From Actinomycetes bacterium (GTDB taxonomy: Bacteria; Actinomycetota; Actinomycetes; S36-B12): a stretch of 49,912 bases of DNA. Made by a program: the position numbers and the translations under genes. Where the stretch lies: NCBI GenBank assembly GCA_030425745.1, contig JAUHZW010000001.1:1-49912 (forward strand), written 5' to 3'. The first letter of the stretch is position 1; every line of letters begins with the position of its first letter. The notes under the pieces are model-generated. The model was not told the origin of the DNA. It was given only the letters and a program-made list of their open reading frames with translations, and searched no databases. Below are positions 25,009 to 33,051 of the stretch, piece by piece.

Positions 25009-25572
25009 TCAGGAAGCGTCCTCGGTCGCGGCCGCCTCGACGACCTCGGGCAGGAGCGTCGCGGCGAGGTGGTTCTGCATGGGCTGACCCATGGCCTCCA
25101 TGTCATACGTCCAGAGCAGGCGACCCTCGACGAGGCCGTAGAGGCGCTCACCGGCCGAGTACTCCTTGGCGCTCTCGCTGCGGGTGACGACGTCGGTGCG
25201 CAGATTGGCGCGGGCCCCGGTGATCACGGCGTTCTCGATGCCGGTGACCTCGAGGCTGCCGACCCACTGCTCGGCATAGCCGGTGGGATGGGCGAGGGTC
25301 AGCTCGATGCCGTTGTTCGGACGAGGGCGCCAGAAGCCGGCCTCCGTGGCGAGGGGGCGCACACGCTCACCCTCGTCATCCAGCAGCCAGCTGCGCGACA
25401 GATACGTCAGGAACGGGCGGCCATCGGTGGAGAAGACCACCTCCTGACCGAAGCGGAAGTCCTCGATCGTCGGGTACTGACCGGTGCCGACCCCCACCCA
25501 TCGTCCGATCAGCCACGACAGGGGGCGCAGCTCCTCGGGGACCTCGACCCCCGAGCCGTCGGGGGCGAGCAC
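25009..25572 (-). CDS. Nitrobindin-like heme-binding beta-barrel protein (FABP/DUF1794 family)
   Basis: The 187-residue protein contains LIGRWVGVGTGQYPTI, the GxWxGxG nitrobindin signature, and a ten-stranded barrel pattern ending NHLAATLLPEV. Family members bind ferric heme or fatty-acid-like ligands and can isomerise peroxynitrite; the C-terminal His (QNHLAATL) fits the heme ligand. The GTG start follows directly on the TAG of the 33-residue membrane gene, and the Fur-family gene begins one base after its stop, so all four genes from 25674 to 23533 look like one operon. Confidence 0.9.
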   Translation of the reverse strand: MLAPDGSGVEVPEELRPLSWLIGRWVGVGTGQYPTIEDFRFGQEVVFSTDGRPFLTYLSRSWLLDDEGERVRPLATEAGFWRPRPNNGIELTLAHPTGYAEQWVGSLEVTGIENAVITGARANLRTDVVTRSESAKEYSAGERLYGLVEGRLLWTYDMEAMGQPMQNHLAATLLPEVVEAAATEDAS

Positions 25573-25674
25573 CTAGCCCTGCCCCTTGTAGAGCTTGTAG
25601 ACCACGTAGAACGCGAACCAGCCGGCGGCAGCCATGGCCGCGACCAGGAGCCCGGTGTAGAAGACCTCAACCAT
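25573..25674 (-). CDS. Conserved-looking 33-residue membrane protein
   Basis: A 34-codon frame on the minus strand starts ATG 25674 and ends TAG 25573. It encodes MVEVFYTGLLVAAMAAAGWF and then AFYVVYKLYKGQG. One membrane helix (about residues 6-26) is followed by a basic tail, so the C-terminus should face the cytoplasm. A TAGGGT box (25686..25681) lies six bases before the ATG, the window's leaderless pattern, and the stop abuts the GTG of the nitrobindin-like gene. The promoter, tight junction and membrane character support a real gene; I do not recognise the family. Confidence 0.72.
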   Translation of the reverse strand: MVEVFYTGLLVAAMAAAGWFAFYVVYKLYKGQG

Positions 25675-25690
25675 GCCTGCACCCTACCGA
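25675..25690 (-). promoter_or_regulatory. Leaderless promoter of the 33-residue protein operon
   Basis: TAGGGT (25686..25681, minus strand) followed by GCAGGC and the ATG. This is the only clear promoter ahead of the four-gene run that ends with ygfZ. Confidence 0.5.
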
Positions 25691-25721
25691 TCGCCGTCGC
25701 GAACCGCCGTGCGGCGGCACC

Positions 25722-26180
25722 TCAGGAGCGGCGGAGCCGCGCTCCGATGACGTACATCTCGCAGCCGAGGCAGAAGTTGAAGGCAGCATTGAGGAACGCG
25801 GCAGCCAAGGCCAGAGCCACGGCGATGAGGGCAACGATGGCCACGCCGGCCAGGGACGCGATCAGCGCCACCGCCATGAACACCAGCCCCACCGCCTGGG
25901 CGAAGCGCGGGGCTGCCGGATCCTCGAGTTCAGCGGGCGGCGCGAGCCGCGGGCGCACGACCCGGCGGAAGAGGACGCCGTAGGGCTGGGCCTGCAGGCC
26001 GACGAGCGCACCGAGTGCGAAGACGAGGGTCTGCCACGCGATGAGCACTGTCCCGAGCGTCGTCTCCACGAACACGAGCGCGACGACGAGGACGACGGTC
26101 GTGATGGCCGCGCCGAACCGCGGGCCACGGGGATCGACGGGGCGACGGGACGCCGGCAGAGCGGACTGGTCATTCGACAT
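25722..26180 (-). CDS. DUF4395 membrane protein
   Basis: The 152-residue protein has four membrane segments and the DUF4395 hallmarks DPRGPRFGAAITTVVL at the start, a repeated PRFAQAVGLVFM half and the closing FNFCLGCEMYVIG. The CLGC motif is a CxxC pair at the membrane face. TAGTTT (26193..26188) lies seven bases before ATG 26180. The next gene upstream on the same strand encodes a membrane-tethered thioredoxin, a pairing seen in other actinobacteria. This suggests electron or disulfide transfer between the two CxxC motifs, which is inference. Confidence 0.85.
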   Translation of the reverse strand: MSNDQSALPASRRPVDPRGPRFGAAITTVVLVVALVFVETTLGTVLIAWQTLVFALGALVGLQAQPYGVLFRRVVRPRLAPPAELEDPAAPRFAQAVGLVFMAVALIASLAGVAIVALIAVALALAAAFLNAAFNFCLGCEMYVIGARLRRS

Positions 26181-26269
26181 GGCGGGAAAACTAGGGCCAC
26201 GACTCGGGGCGCCTACCTGGGGGTCCTGCAGCAGCCAACCCGGCGTACCTGCGAACTCCTCGCAGCCCG

Positions 26270-26770
26270 TCAGATCGAGAAGTCCGGGCCCTCCTCGGGC
26301 AGAAGCTCACCTAGCGCGGCCACGACATCGGCCTTGCGCGGCTGACCGCTCGCCTGCTTGCGCACCACTCCACGACGGTCGAGGAACAGGACCGTCGGCG
26401 TGCGCCGGATATCGAGGACCCGCACCAGCTCGAGGTTCTCCTCCGCGTCGATCTCCACATGGGACACACCCGGCACGAGGACGGACACCTCCTCCAGGAT
26501 CCGGCGCGTGGCACGACACGGCTGGCAGAACGCACTGGAGAACTGCACCATCGTGGCCCGCTCCCCCAGCCGACCCTCAAGCACCGGAGCCAACGCCTCA
26601 GCCTCGGCCGACAGCGGCTCCGGCTCGATGTCCGCCGGCGGATCGTCGTCGGCCGACATCGGGACAGCGGAGGAGGGGGCGTCCTTCACCCGGCCATTGT
26701 TGCGTTGGAACCACAGACCGAACGCGGTGGCCGCAGCCAGCACGAACAGCACGATCCACACTCCGGTCAC
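26270..26770 (-). CDS. Membrane-anchored thioredoxin-like protein
   Basis: Residues 1-20 (MTGVWIVLFVLAAATAFGLW) form one N-terminal membrane anchor; an acidic linker leads to a thioredoxin fold with the active site FSSAFCQPCRATRR and the cis-Pro region RRTPTVLFLDRRG. The 166-residue protein probably works as a disulfide reductase outside or at the membrane; topology cannot be proven here. The ATG overlaps the alpha/beta hydrolase stop by 4 bp. DUF4395 follows after about 90 bp. The segment 26181-26269 between them holds only the DUF4395 promoter. Confidence 0.88.
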   Translation of the reverse strand: MTGVWIVLFVLAAATAFGLWFQRNNGRVKDAPSSAVPMSADDDPPADIEPEPLSAEAEALAPVLEGRLGERATMVQFSSAFCQPCRATRRILEEVSVLVPGVSHVEIDAEENLELVRVLDIRRTPTVLFLDRRGVVRKQASGQPRKADVVAALGELLPEEGPDFSI

Positions 26771-27573
26771 GAGCCTTCATCCTCCGTCAGCCGCCGATCG
26801 ACAGGTTCCAGCCCGAGAGTCTGGCGCACCCACACCCCGATCGCATCGATGACCCTCTCCGGCATCGCGGCCTCCGCATGCCCGATCCCGGGCTCGATCC
26901 ACAGCTCCGTCAACACCCCGGCCGATCTGGCCCCGGCGTGGATGGCCTGCGGGTGCTCGACGGGGAAGTAGTGGTCAGCGTCGCCGTGGACGACGAGCAG
27001 CGGCACCTGCAGCGCCGCCGCCGCCTCATGCGGCGGAACGGGCAGCACCTCCGGCCAACCAGCACCGCTGACCCGGGTGCGGCGCGCGCGCAGCAGCAGC
27101 CGCCCCGCCGGGGACTCGACCAGGTGGTGGACGAGCCGCATGATGCGCGTGCCCTTGTAGTACCAGAACGCCGGGGCGCTGACGCTCACCGCTGCATCGA
27201 CCTCCCCCGGGCCGTCGTGCATGAGAGCGGCCTCGCGCAGGACGACGGCGCCGCCGAGCGAGAAGCCCACCGTCGCGACCCGCTCGTAGCCCAGCTCGCG
27301 GGCCCAGCGCACACCCGCGGCGACGTCGTGGACCTCAGTGTCGCCCACAGTCGTCGCACCGCCGGACGCCCCGTGCCCGCGCATGTCGAGGGCGACCACT
27401 CCACCGAAGGACGAGAGGCGCGAGACGATCCGCTGGACCCGCTCCTGCCTCCAGTTGCCGGTGAATCCGTGGACGACGACGAAGCCCAGCTCCCGCTCGG
27501 CGCGCGGGCGATGCACGGCGCTGATGGACACTCCATCGACCGTCGTCAGCACGCGCTCCTCGTCGCCCATCAC
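26767..27573 (-). CDS. Alpha/beta-hydrolase
   Basis: The 268-residue protein shows the oxyanion region VVHGFTGNWRQERVQ, the nucleophile elbow GFSLGG with the catalytic Ser, the acid in HGDADHYFPVEHP and the closing GIGHAEA with the catalytic His. It is a cytoplasmic esterase/lipase-like hydrolase of unknown substrate. GTG 27573 and ATG 27570 are both possible starts. It overlaps the thioredoxin gene by 4 bp downstream and is divergent from glnR, with 74 bp between them. Confidence 0.87.
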   Translation of the reverse strand: MMGDEERVLTTVDGVSISAVHRPRAERELGFVVVHGFTGNWRQERVQRIVSRLSSFGGVVALDMRGHGASGGATTVGDTEVHDVAAGVRWARELGYERVATVGFSLGGAVVLREAALMHDGPGEVDAAVSVSAPAFWYYKGTRIMRLVHHLVESPAGRLLLRARRTRVSGAGWPEVLPVPPHEAAAALQVPLLVVHGDADHYFPVEHPQAIHAGARSAGVLTELWIEPGIGHAEAAMPERVIDAIGVWVRQTLGLEPVDRRLTEDEGS

Positions 27574-27647
27574 GCAGCGATTGTCCCGCGTTCCGGCCGG
27601 TGCCGTAGCCTTGGGACCGACGACGGGGCCCGAAGGGAGGCGATCCG

Positions 27648-28373
27648 ATGCGCCTGATCCTGCTGACGCGCGCCATGGAGCCCTCCTCCGAGGTGCTTCC
27701 GGCCCTCGGACTCCTCGCCCATCACATCCACACCATGCCGGCAGAGGCGACCGCTCTGCTCAACGCCCCGGCCTGCGACGCGCTCCTCGTGGACGGCCGC
27801 CGCGACCTCCCCGCGACCCGTGGCCTGACCCGGCTGCTGCGCCAGACCGGCGTCGACGTCCCCCTCCTGCTGGTCACCACCGAGGGCAGCCTGACGGCCA
27901 TCCAATGGGACTGGGGCATGGACGACGTCCTCCTCGACACCGCCTCCCCCGCCGAGGTCGAGGCCCGCCTCCGCCTCGCTGCGTCCCGCGTCAACGACGG
28001 TGTCGCTCCGGCCGACGAGACGCCCGAGGAGATCCGCACCGGCGACCTCCACATCGACGAGGCCACCTACACCGCCAAGATCCGCAGCCGCACCCTGGAC
28101 CTCACGTTCAAGGAGTTCGAGCTGCTCAAGTTCCTCGCGCAGCATCCCGGCCGCGTCTTCACGCGCGCCGTCCTCCTGCAGGAAGTCTGGGGCTACGACT
28201 ACTTCGGAGGCACCCGCACAGTCGACGTCCACGTCCGGCGTCTTCGCGCGAAGCTCGGTGCCGAGTACGAGGGACTCATCGGCACGGTCCGCAACGTCGG
28301 CTACCGGTTCGTCCCGGAGGGCGTGGACGCCCGCGCCGTCGACGTGGAGCAGGACGCCGAGCTCAGCTCCTGA
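27648..28373 (+). CDS. glnR: Orphan OmpR-type response regulator GlnR
   Basis: The 241-residue protein has a degenerate receiver domain in which Asp49 (DALLVDGRR) is kept but the usual acidic pair near residue 9 is missing, and a winged-helix domain with FKEFELLKFLAQHPGRVFTR and RTVDVHVRRLRAKLG. This atypical receiver, the absence of a kinase gene and the mshD neighbour fit GlnR (Rv0818), the actinobacterial nitrogen regulator. A TAGCCT box (27606-27611) and a GGGAGG site (27634-27639) precede ATG 27648, so this mRNA has a leader. Confidence 0.87.
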   Translation: MRLILLTRAMEPSSEVLPALGLLAHHIHTMPAEATALLNAPACDALLVDGRRDLPATRGLTRLLRQTGVDVPLLLVTTEGSLTAIQWDWGMDDVLLDTASPAEVEARLRLAASRVNDGVAPADETPEEIRTGDLHIDEATYTAKIRSRTLDLTFKEFELLKFLAQHPGRVFTRAVLLQEVWGYDYFGGTRTVDVHVRRLRAKLGAEYEGLIGTVRNVGYRFVPEGVDARAVDVEQDAELSS

Positions 28374-28381
28374 CGAGCACG

Positions 28382-29308
28382 ATGGACCCCGACCTCCAGC
28401 TGGAGACCCTTCAGCGACTCGACCATGAACGCGTCCACGAGCTGACCGCGCTGCTCGATCGCGTCACCGAGAACGACGGCCTGCGGCCCCTCTCCGAGCA
28501 TGTGTGGCTGCACGTCAAGGAGGGCGGCGATCCCCACGGACGGCATCTGCTGGCCCGCGCGGACGACGGCGCCCTGATCGGCTACGCACATGTGGACGCG
28601 ACCGACGAGGTCGAAGGGCCGAGCGCCGAGCTCGCCGTCGACCCCTCGCATCGGCGTCGGGGCATCGGGCGCCGGCTCATCGAGCACATCCTCGGGATGT
28701 CCGACGACGGCCGCCTGCGCCTGTGGGCCCACGGAGAGCAGCTCGCCGCCGCTGAACTCGCGGAGCGCATGGGATTCGACCGCTCCCGGGTGCTGTGGCA
28801 GATGCGCCGGTCGCTCTACGCCCCCCTCCCGCGGACGCAGCTGCCCGACGGGGTGGTGCTGCGGCCGTTCGTCGTCGGACAGGACGAGCAGGCGTGGCTC
28901 GACCTCAACGCGCGCGCCTTCCCCCACCTGCCCGATCAGGGCTCATGGGAGCGGCTCGACCTCGACCGCCGGATCCGAGAGCCCTGGTTCTCCCCCGAGG
29001 GGTTCCTCATGGCCTGGCGAGATGACCGGTTGGTCGGCTTCCACTGGACCAAGGTGCACGGCGACGGCCACCACCACGGCGAGCATCAGCACGCGCCGAT
29101 CGGGGAGGTCTACGTGGTGGCGGTCGACCCCGACGAACGGGGGTCGGGCCTCGGCCGGGCCCTGACCCTGGCCGGCCTGCACCACCTGCGGTCCCTGGAT
29201 CTGGATCAGGCGATGCTGTACGTCGACGCCAGCAACACGACCGCGATCACGCTGTACGAGGGCCTCGGCTTCGCCCGCTGGGACATGGACGTGCTGTACC
29301 AGCGCTGA
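28382..29308 (+). CDS. mshD: Mycothiol synthase (two GNAT domains)
   Basis: The 308-residue protein has tandem GNAT domains. The N-terminal one includes ELAVDPSHRRRGIGRRLIEH, and the active C-terminal one has GFHWTKVHGDG, GEVYVVAVDPDERGSGLGRA and LYVDASNTTAITLYEGLGF. MshD acetylates cysteinyl-GlcN-inositol with acetyl-CoA, the last step of mycothiol synthesis. It starts nine bases after glnR, the same order as Rv0818-Rv0819. A much longer open frame begins upstream at 27338 but runs through glnR in another frame and is not used. Confidence 0.93.
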   Translation: MDPDLQLETLQRLDHERVHELTALLDRVTENDGLRPLSEHVWLHVKEGGDPHGRHLLARADDGALIGYAHVDATDEVEGPSAELAVDPSHRRRGIGRRLIEHILGMSDDGRLRLWAHGEQLAAAELAERMGFDRSRVLWQMRRSLYAPLPRTQLPDGVVLRPFVVGQDEQAWLDLNARAFPHLPDQGSWERLDLDRRIREPWFSPEGFLMAWRDDRLVGFHWTKVHGDGHHHGEHQHAPIGEVYVVAVDPDERGSGLGRALTLAGLHHLRSLDLDQAMLYVDASNTTAITLYEGLGFARWDMDVLYQR

Positions 29309-29367
29309 CACCGGCCGGTCATCCATGGGCAGGCGACCGTTCACCTGATTGTGGGACGATCTGCCGT
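29309..29367 (+). promoter_or_regulatory. ppk promoter with PHO-box half-site
   Basis: GTTCACCTGAT (29339-29349) matches one PHO-box unit and lies where a -35 element would be. GACGAT (29355-29360) ends seven bases before the GTG of ppk and may be the -10 of a leaderless transcript. Phosphate-dependent control of ppk is known in other actinobacteria; here it is inferred. Confidence 0.45.
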
Positions 29368-31521
29368 GTGACGGACACCACGAACACCGACTACAGCGGC
29401 ATCGATGACATGACCATGGAGATGGCAGCCGTCTCGGATCCCGTCGCACTCGAGGAGCCCCTGCCCGACGACCGCTTCCTGGACCGCGAGCTCTCGTGGC
29501 TCGCCTTCAACCAGCGGGTGCTGGAGCTGTCCGAGGACGAGGATCTCCCGGTCCTCGACCGGGCCAAGTTCCTCGCGATCTTCGCCAGCAACCTCGACGA
29601 GTTCTTCATGGTCCGCGTGGCCGGCCTCAAGCGCCGCATCGCGACCGGGATCGCCGTCCGGGCGGCCAGCGGCTACACCCCGCGCGAGGTGCTCGAGAAC
29701 ATCTGGGACAAGGCCTACGAGCTGCAGCGGCAGCAGGCCCGGCTCTTCCACGACTCCGTGCTGCCCGATCTCGAGGCCGAGGGGATCCAGCTGCTGCGCT
29801 GGGATGAGCTGACCCCGGCGGAGAAGGCCGAGATCCAGCTCTTCTTCGACTCCAAGGTCTTCCCCGTCCTGACCCCCCTAGCCGTCGACCCGTCCCATCC
29901 GTTCCCCTACATCAGCGGCCTGTCCCTGAACCTGGCCGTCGTGGTGCGGAACCCGACAACCGGCAACGAGCTCTTCGCCCGCGTGAAGGTGCCCCCGCTG
30001 CTGCCGCGCTTCGTCGAGGTCGGCCCGGCCCGGTTCGTTCCTCTCGAGGACGTCATCGCCGCGCACCTGGACGCCCTGTTCCCGGGCATGGAGATCCAGC
30101 AGACCCACACCTTCCGCGTCACCCGCAACGAGGACGTCGAGGTCGAGGAGGACGACGCCGAGAACCTCCTGCTGGCCCTCGAGCGAGAGCTCATGCGGCG
30201 CCGATTCGGACCGCCGGTGCGGCTTGAGGTCGAGGAGTCGATCGATCCGCATGTGCTCGAACTGCTGATCGACGAGCTGGGCGTGTCTGATCCCGAGGTC
30301 TTCCGGCTCCCCGGGCCGCTGGACCTCACCGGCCTGTGGACCATCGTCGGCCTGGACCGCGACGACCTCAAGCAGCGCAAGTTCGTGCCCAAGACCTCCC
30401 GGCAGCTCAGCGAGGTGGAAAGCGCGAACGAACCGGACATCATGAGCGTGGTGCGCGAGCGCGATGTTCTCGTCCATCACCCCTACGACTCCTTCTCGAC
30501 CAGCGTCCAGCTCTTCCTCGAGCAGGCAGCCCGCGATCCGCACGTGCTGGCCATCAAGCAGACGCTCTACCGCACGTCCGGTGACTCCCCCATCGTCGAT
30601 GCGCTCATCAAGGCCGCGCAGGCGGGCAAGCAGGTGCTCGCCCTGGTCGAGATCAAGGCCCGGTTCGACGAGCAGAACAACATCGAGTGGGCGCGCAAAC
30701 TGGAGGAGGCCGGCGTCCACGTGGTCTACGGCCTCGTCGGGCTCAAGACCCACGCCAAGCTCTCCATGGTCGTGCGCAACGACGGCGACCAACTCCGCCG
30801 CTACTGCCATGTGGGCACCGGCAACTACCACCCCAAGACCGCGCGACTGTACGAGGATCTCGGGCTGCTGACCTGCGACCCCGTCGTCGGCGAGGACGTC
30901 TCCAACATGTTCAACGTCCTCTCGGGCTACTCCATGAACACCGACTACCGGCGCTTCCTGGTGGCTCCCCACTCCGTGCGCACCGGACTCGTCGAGCGCA
31001 TCGACCGCGAGATCACCAACCATCTGGCCGGACTGCCCTCGGGTATCCGGTTCAAGTGCAACTCGATCGTCGATGAGGGCACGATCGACGCCCTCTACCG
31101 GGCGAGTCAGGCAGGTGTCCCGATCGACATCTGGGTCCGCGGCATCTGCGCGGTGCGGCCGGGCGTGCCGGGCCTGAGCGAGAACATCCGCGTGGTCAGC
31201 ATCCTCGGCCGCTTCCTCGAGCACTCACGGGTGTTCACCTTCGAGAACGGCGGCAATCGAGAGGCCTGGATCGGCTCTGCGGACCTGATGCACCGCAACC
31301 TCGACCGCCGCGTCGAGACGCTGGTCAGCCTCGTCGACCCCGAACAGATCGCCGATCTGGAGGCGCTGTTCGACATGGCCTTCGATCCCGAGACCTCAGC
31401 ATGGGACCTCCAGCCGGACGGCACGTGGATCCGCCGCCTGTACGACGCCGACGGCAACCACCTGCGCGATTACCAGGAGACGTTGATCGACATCAAGCGC
31501 AAGCGGGGCTTCGCCCCGTGA
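29368..31521 (+). CDS. ppk: Polyphosphate kinase 1
   Basis: The 717-residue protein is complete: an N-terminal helical domain (FLDRELSWLAFNQRVLE, FLAIFASNLDEFFMVRVAGL), a head domain, and two PLD-like catalytic domains with VHHPYDSF, IKQTLYRTSGDSP and RRYCHVGTGNYHPKTARLYE, which holds the autophosphorylated His. It polymerises ATP gamma-phosphate into polyphosphate. The GTG start overlaps a TGTG run; the frame is fixed by homology. Its stop overlaps the CYTH-CHAD start (GTGA), so production and binding of polyphosphate are coupled. Confidence 0.96.
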   Translation: MTDTTNTDYSGIDDMTMEMAAVSDPVALEEPLPDDRFLDRELSWLAFNQRVLELSEDEDLPVLDRAKFLAIFASNLDEFFMVRVAGLKRRIATGIAVRAASGYTPREVLENIWDKAYELQRQQARLFHDSVLPDLEAEGIQLLRWDELTPAEKAEIQLFFDSKVFPVLTPLAVDPSHPFPYISGLSLNLAVVVRNPTTGNELFARVKVPPLLPRFVEVGPARFVPLEDVIAAHLDALFPGMEIQQTHTFRVTRNEDVEVEEDDAENLLLALERELMRRRFGPPVRLEVEESIDPHVLELLIDELGVSDPEVFRLPGPLDLTGLWTIVGLDRDDLKQRKFVPKTSRQLSEVESANEPDIMSVVRERDVLVHHPYDSFSTSVQLFLEQAARDPHVLAIKQTLYRTSGDSPIVDALIKAAQAGKQVLALVEIKARFDEQNNIEWARKLEEAGVHVVYGLVGLKTHAKLSMVVRNDGDQLRRYCHVGTGNYHPKTARLYEDLGLLTCDPVVGEDVSNMFNVLSGYSMNTDYRRFLVAPHSVRTGLVERIDREITNHLAGLPSGIRFKCNSIVDEGTIDALYRASQAGVPIDIWVRGICAVRPGVPGLSENIRVVSILGRFLEHSRVFTFENGGNREAWIGSADLMHRNLDRRVETLVSLVDPEQIADLEALFDMAFDPETSAWDLQPDGTWIRRLYDADGNHLRDYQETLIDIKRKRGFAP

Positions 31522-33050
31522 CCGGTGCCACCACCCACCGCGAGGTGGAGCGCAAGTTCCGGGTGCACGGGCTCTTCGAGATGCCCGACCTCGCCGGCGT
31601 CGCGCCGCGCGTTGAGACCTCGCCTCCCTTCGAGATGGCCGCCGTCTATCACGACACCGCAGAGCTCTCCCTGTTCCGCTGGGGCATCACGCTGCGGCGA
31701 CGCGAGGGGGGTGGTGATCAGGGCTGGCACATGAAGCTGCCCGTGGCCGGTGCCGATGGCACCACCCGCGATGAGATGCACGTCCCCCTGGAGGCCGGGG
31801 AGATCGGCTCGGTGCCCGGCGCCCTTGTCCAGGTCGTCGCACCCCTCATCCACGAGCTGCCACTCGAGCCCGTCATCGTCCTGCGGACCGAGCGCACGCC
31901 CACGGTGCTCTCCGGTGAAGACGGCACACCACTCGTCGAGGTCGTCGATGACCTCGTGACGGTGTCGCACGAGGGCCGCATCGTCAGCGTCTTCCGCGAG
32001 GTGGAGGTAGAGACCCTCGTGCCCGATGACGCGAGCGCGCAGGAGATCACCGCGCACGTCTCGGACCTGCTGCTGTCCCACGGTGCAGAGCCCAGTTCGG
32101 TCAGCAAGGCCGCCAGTGCCCTCGGTCCCCGCACCGCCGAGCCCCCGGACGTTCCGGAGGTGCCCTTCCCCGATCCGACCGGTCTGGCCGTCGACGCGAT
32201 TCGGGCGTCCTTCTCCCAGCACGTCCGTGCCCTGATCATGGCCGACATCGGTGTGCGCCGGGACCTGCCTGACTCGGTGCACCAGATGCGCGTCTCGGCC
32301 CGCCGGCTGCGCAGTTCCCTGTCGACCTTCGCCCCCCTGCTCGAGGTGCAGGAGGCCAACCACCTGAAGGACGAGCTGCGGTGGATCGCGAACGAACTCG
32401 GGGCCATCCGCGACACCGAGGTGATGGTCGAGCGGCTCGACGAGCACGCCGGACACCTTGCCCATCCCGACGACACTGCCCGCTGCCGTGCGGTGATCGA
32501 CCCCTTCCTCGAGGCCCGCATCACCGCGGCCCGCTCGAGCGCCCTCGCGGCTCTGCGCAGTGACCGGCATCAGCAGCTGATCGACGATCTGATGATCGCT
32601 GCGGTGCGTCCCCCCGTCACGGATGCCGCCTATGCGTCCTGCGAGGAGGCTCTCCTCCCGCTCGTCGCGAAGTCATGGCGTCGACTCGAGCGCGCCGTCG
32701 CCGCGCTGTCGATGCAGGGGGCCAGCGAGCCCTGGCACGAGGCACGCATCAGGGCGAAGCGCGCCCGTTACGCCGCGGAGTCGGTGTCCGAGGTCTTCGG
32801 CAAGAAGATGCGGCAGCTCGCCAAGAGCCTCGCCGAGGTCACCGAGATGCTCGGCGACCATCAGGACGCCTACGTGGCGCAGGAGGTCATCCGCGAGGTG
32901 GCGGCCACACCGGCGGCGGATGGTCTGGCCGGGCTCTCCCTCGGCCTGCTGCACGAGTATGAGACCGCGGTGGAGATGCGCGACCGTCGACGCTTCCGCA
33001 AGCTGTGGGACGGAGCGCGGGAGCGGGCTCGGGCTGCAGGGGTGGCCTGA
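31518..33050 (+). CDS. CYTH-CHAD domain protein (polyphosphate-associated)
   Basis: From GTG 31518 the protein has 510 residues. The CYTH domain starts HREVERKFRVHG, with the ExExK metal/phosphate motif, and spans about 200 residues. The CHAD domain follows with HQMRVSARRLRSSLSTFAPL and, in its second half, HEARIRAKRARYAAESV. CYTH domains hydrolyse triphosphates and CHAD helices bind polyphosphate granules. The junction with ppk (GTGA overlap) and the mutT1 gene two bases downstream make a tight three-gene polyphosphate/nucleotide module. The longer upstream frame lies within ppk and is rejected. Confidence 0.92.
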   Translation: MTGATTHREVERKFRVHGLFEMPDLAGVAPRVETSPPFEMAAVYHDTAELSLFRWGITLRRREGGGDQGWHMKLPVAGADGTTRDEMHVPLEAGEIGSVPGALVQVVAPLIHELPLEPVIVLRTERTPTVLSGEDGTPLVEVVDDLVTVSHEGRIVSVFREVEVETLVPDDASAQEITAHVSDLLLSHGAEPSSVSKAASALGPRTAEPPDVPEVPFPDPTGLAVDAIRASFSQHVRALIMADIGVRRDLPDSVHQMRVSARRLRSSLSTFAPLLEVQEANHLKDELRWIANELGAIRDTEVMVERLDEHAGHLAHPDDTARCRAVIDPFLEARITAARSSALAALRSDRHQQLIDDLMIAAVRPPVTDAAYASCEEALLPLVAKSWRRLERAVAALSMQGASEPWHEARIRAKRARYAAESVSEVFGKKMRQLAKSLAEVTEMLGDHQDAYVAQEVIREVAATPAADGLAGLSLGLLHEYETAVEMRDRRRFRKLWDGARERARAAGVA

Positions 33051-33051
33051 G

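Noticed and set aside
27338..29308. One 656-residue protein spanning glnR and mshD
   Set aside because: The first half is an out-of-frame reading of the hydrolase promoter and glnR; mshD has its own ATG and homology only from 28382.
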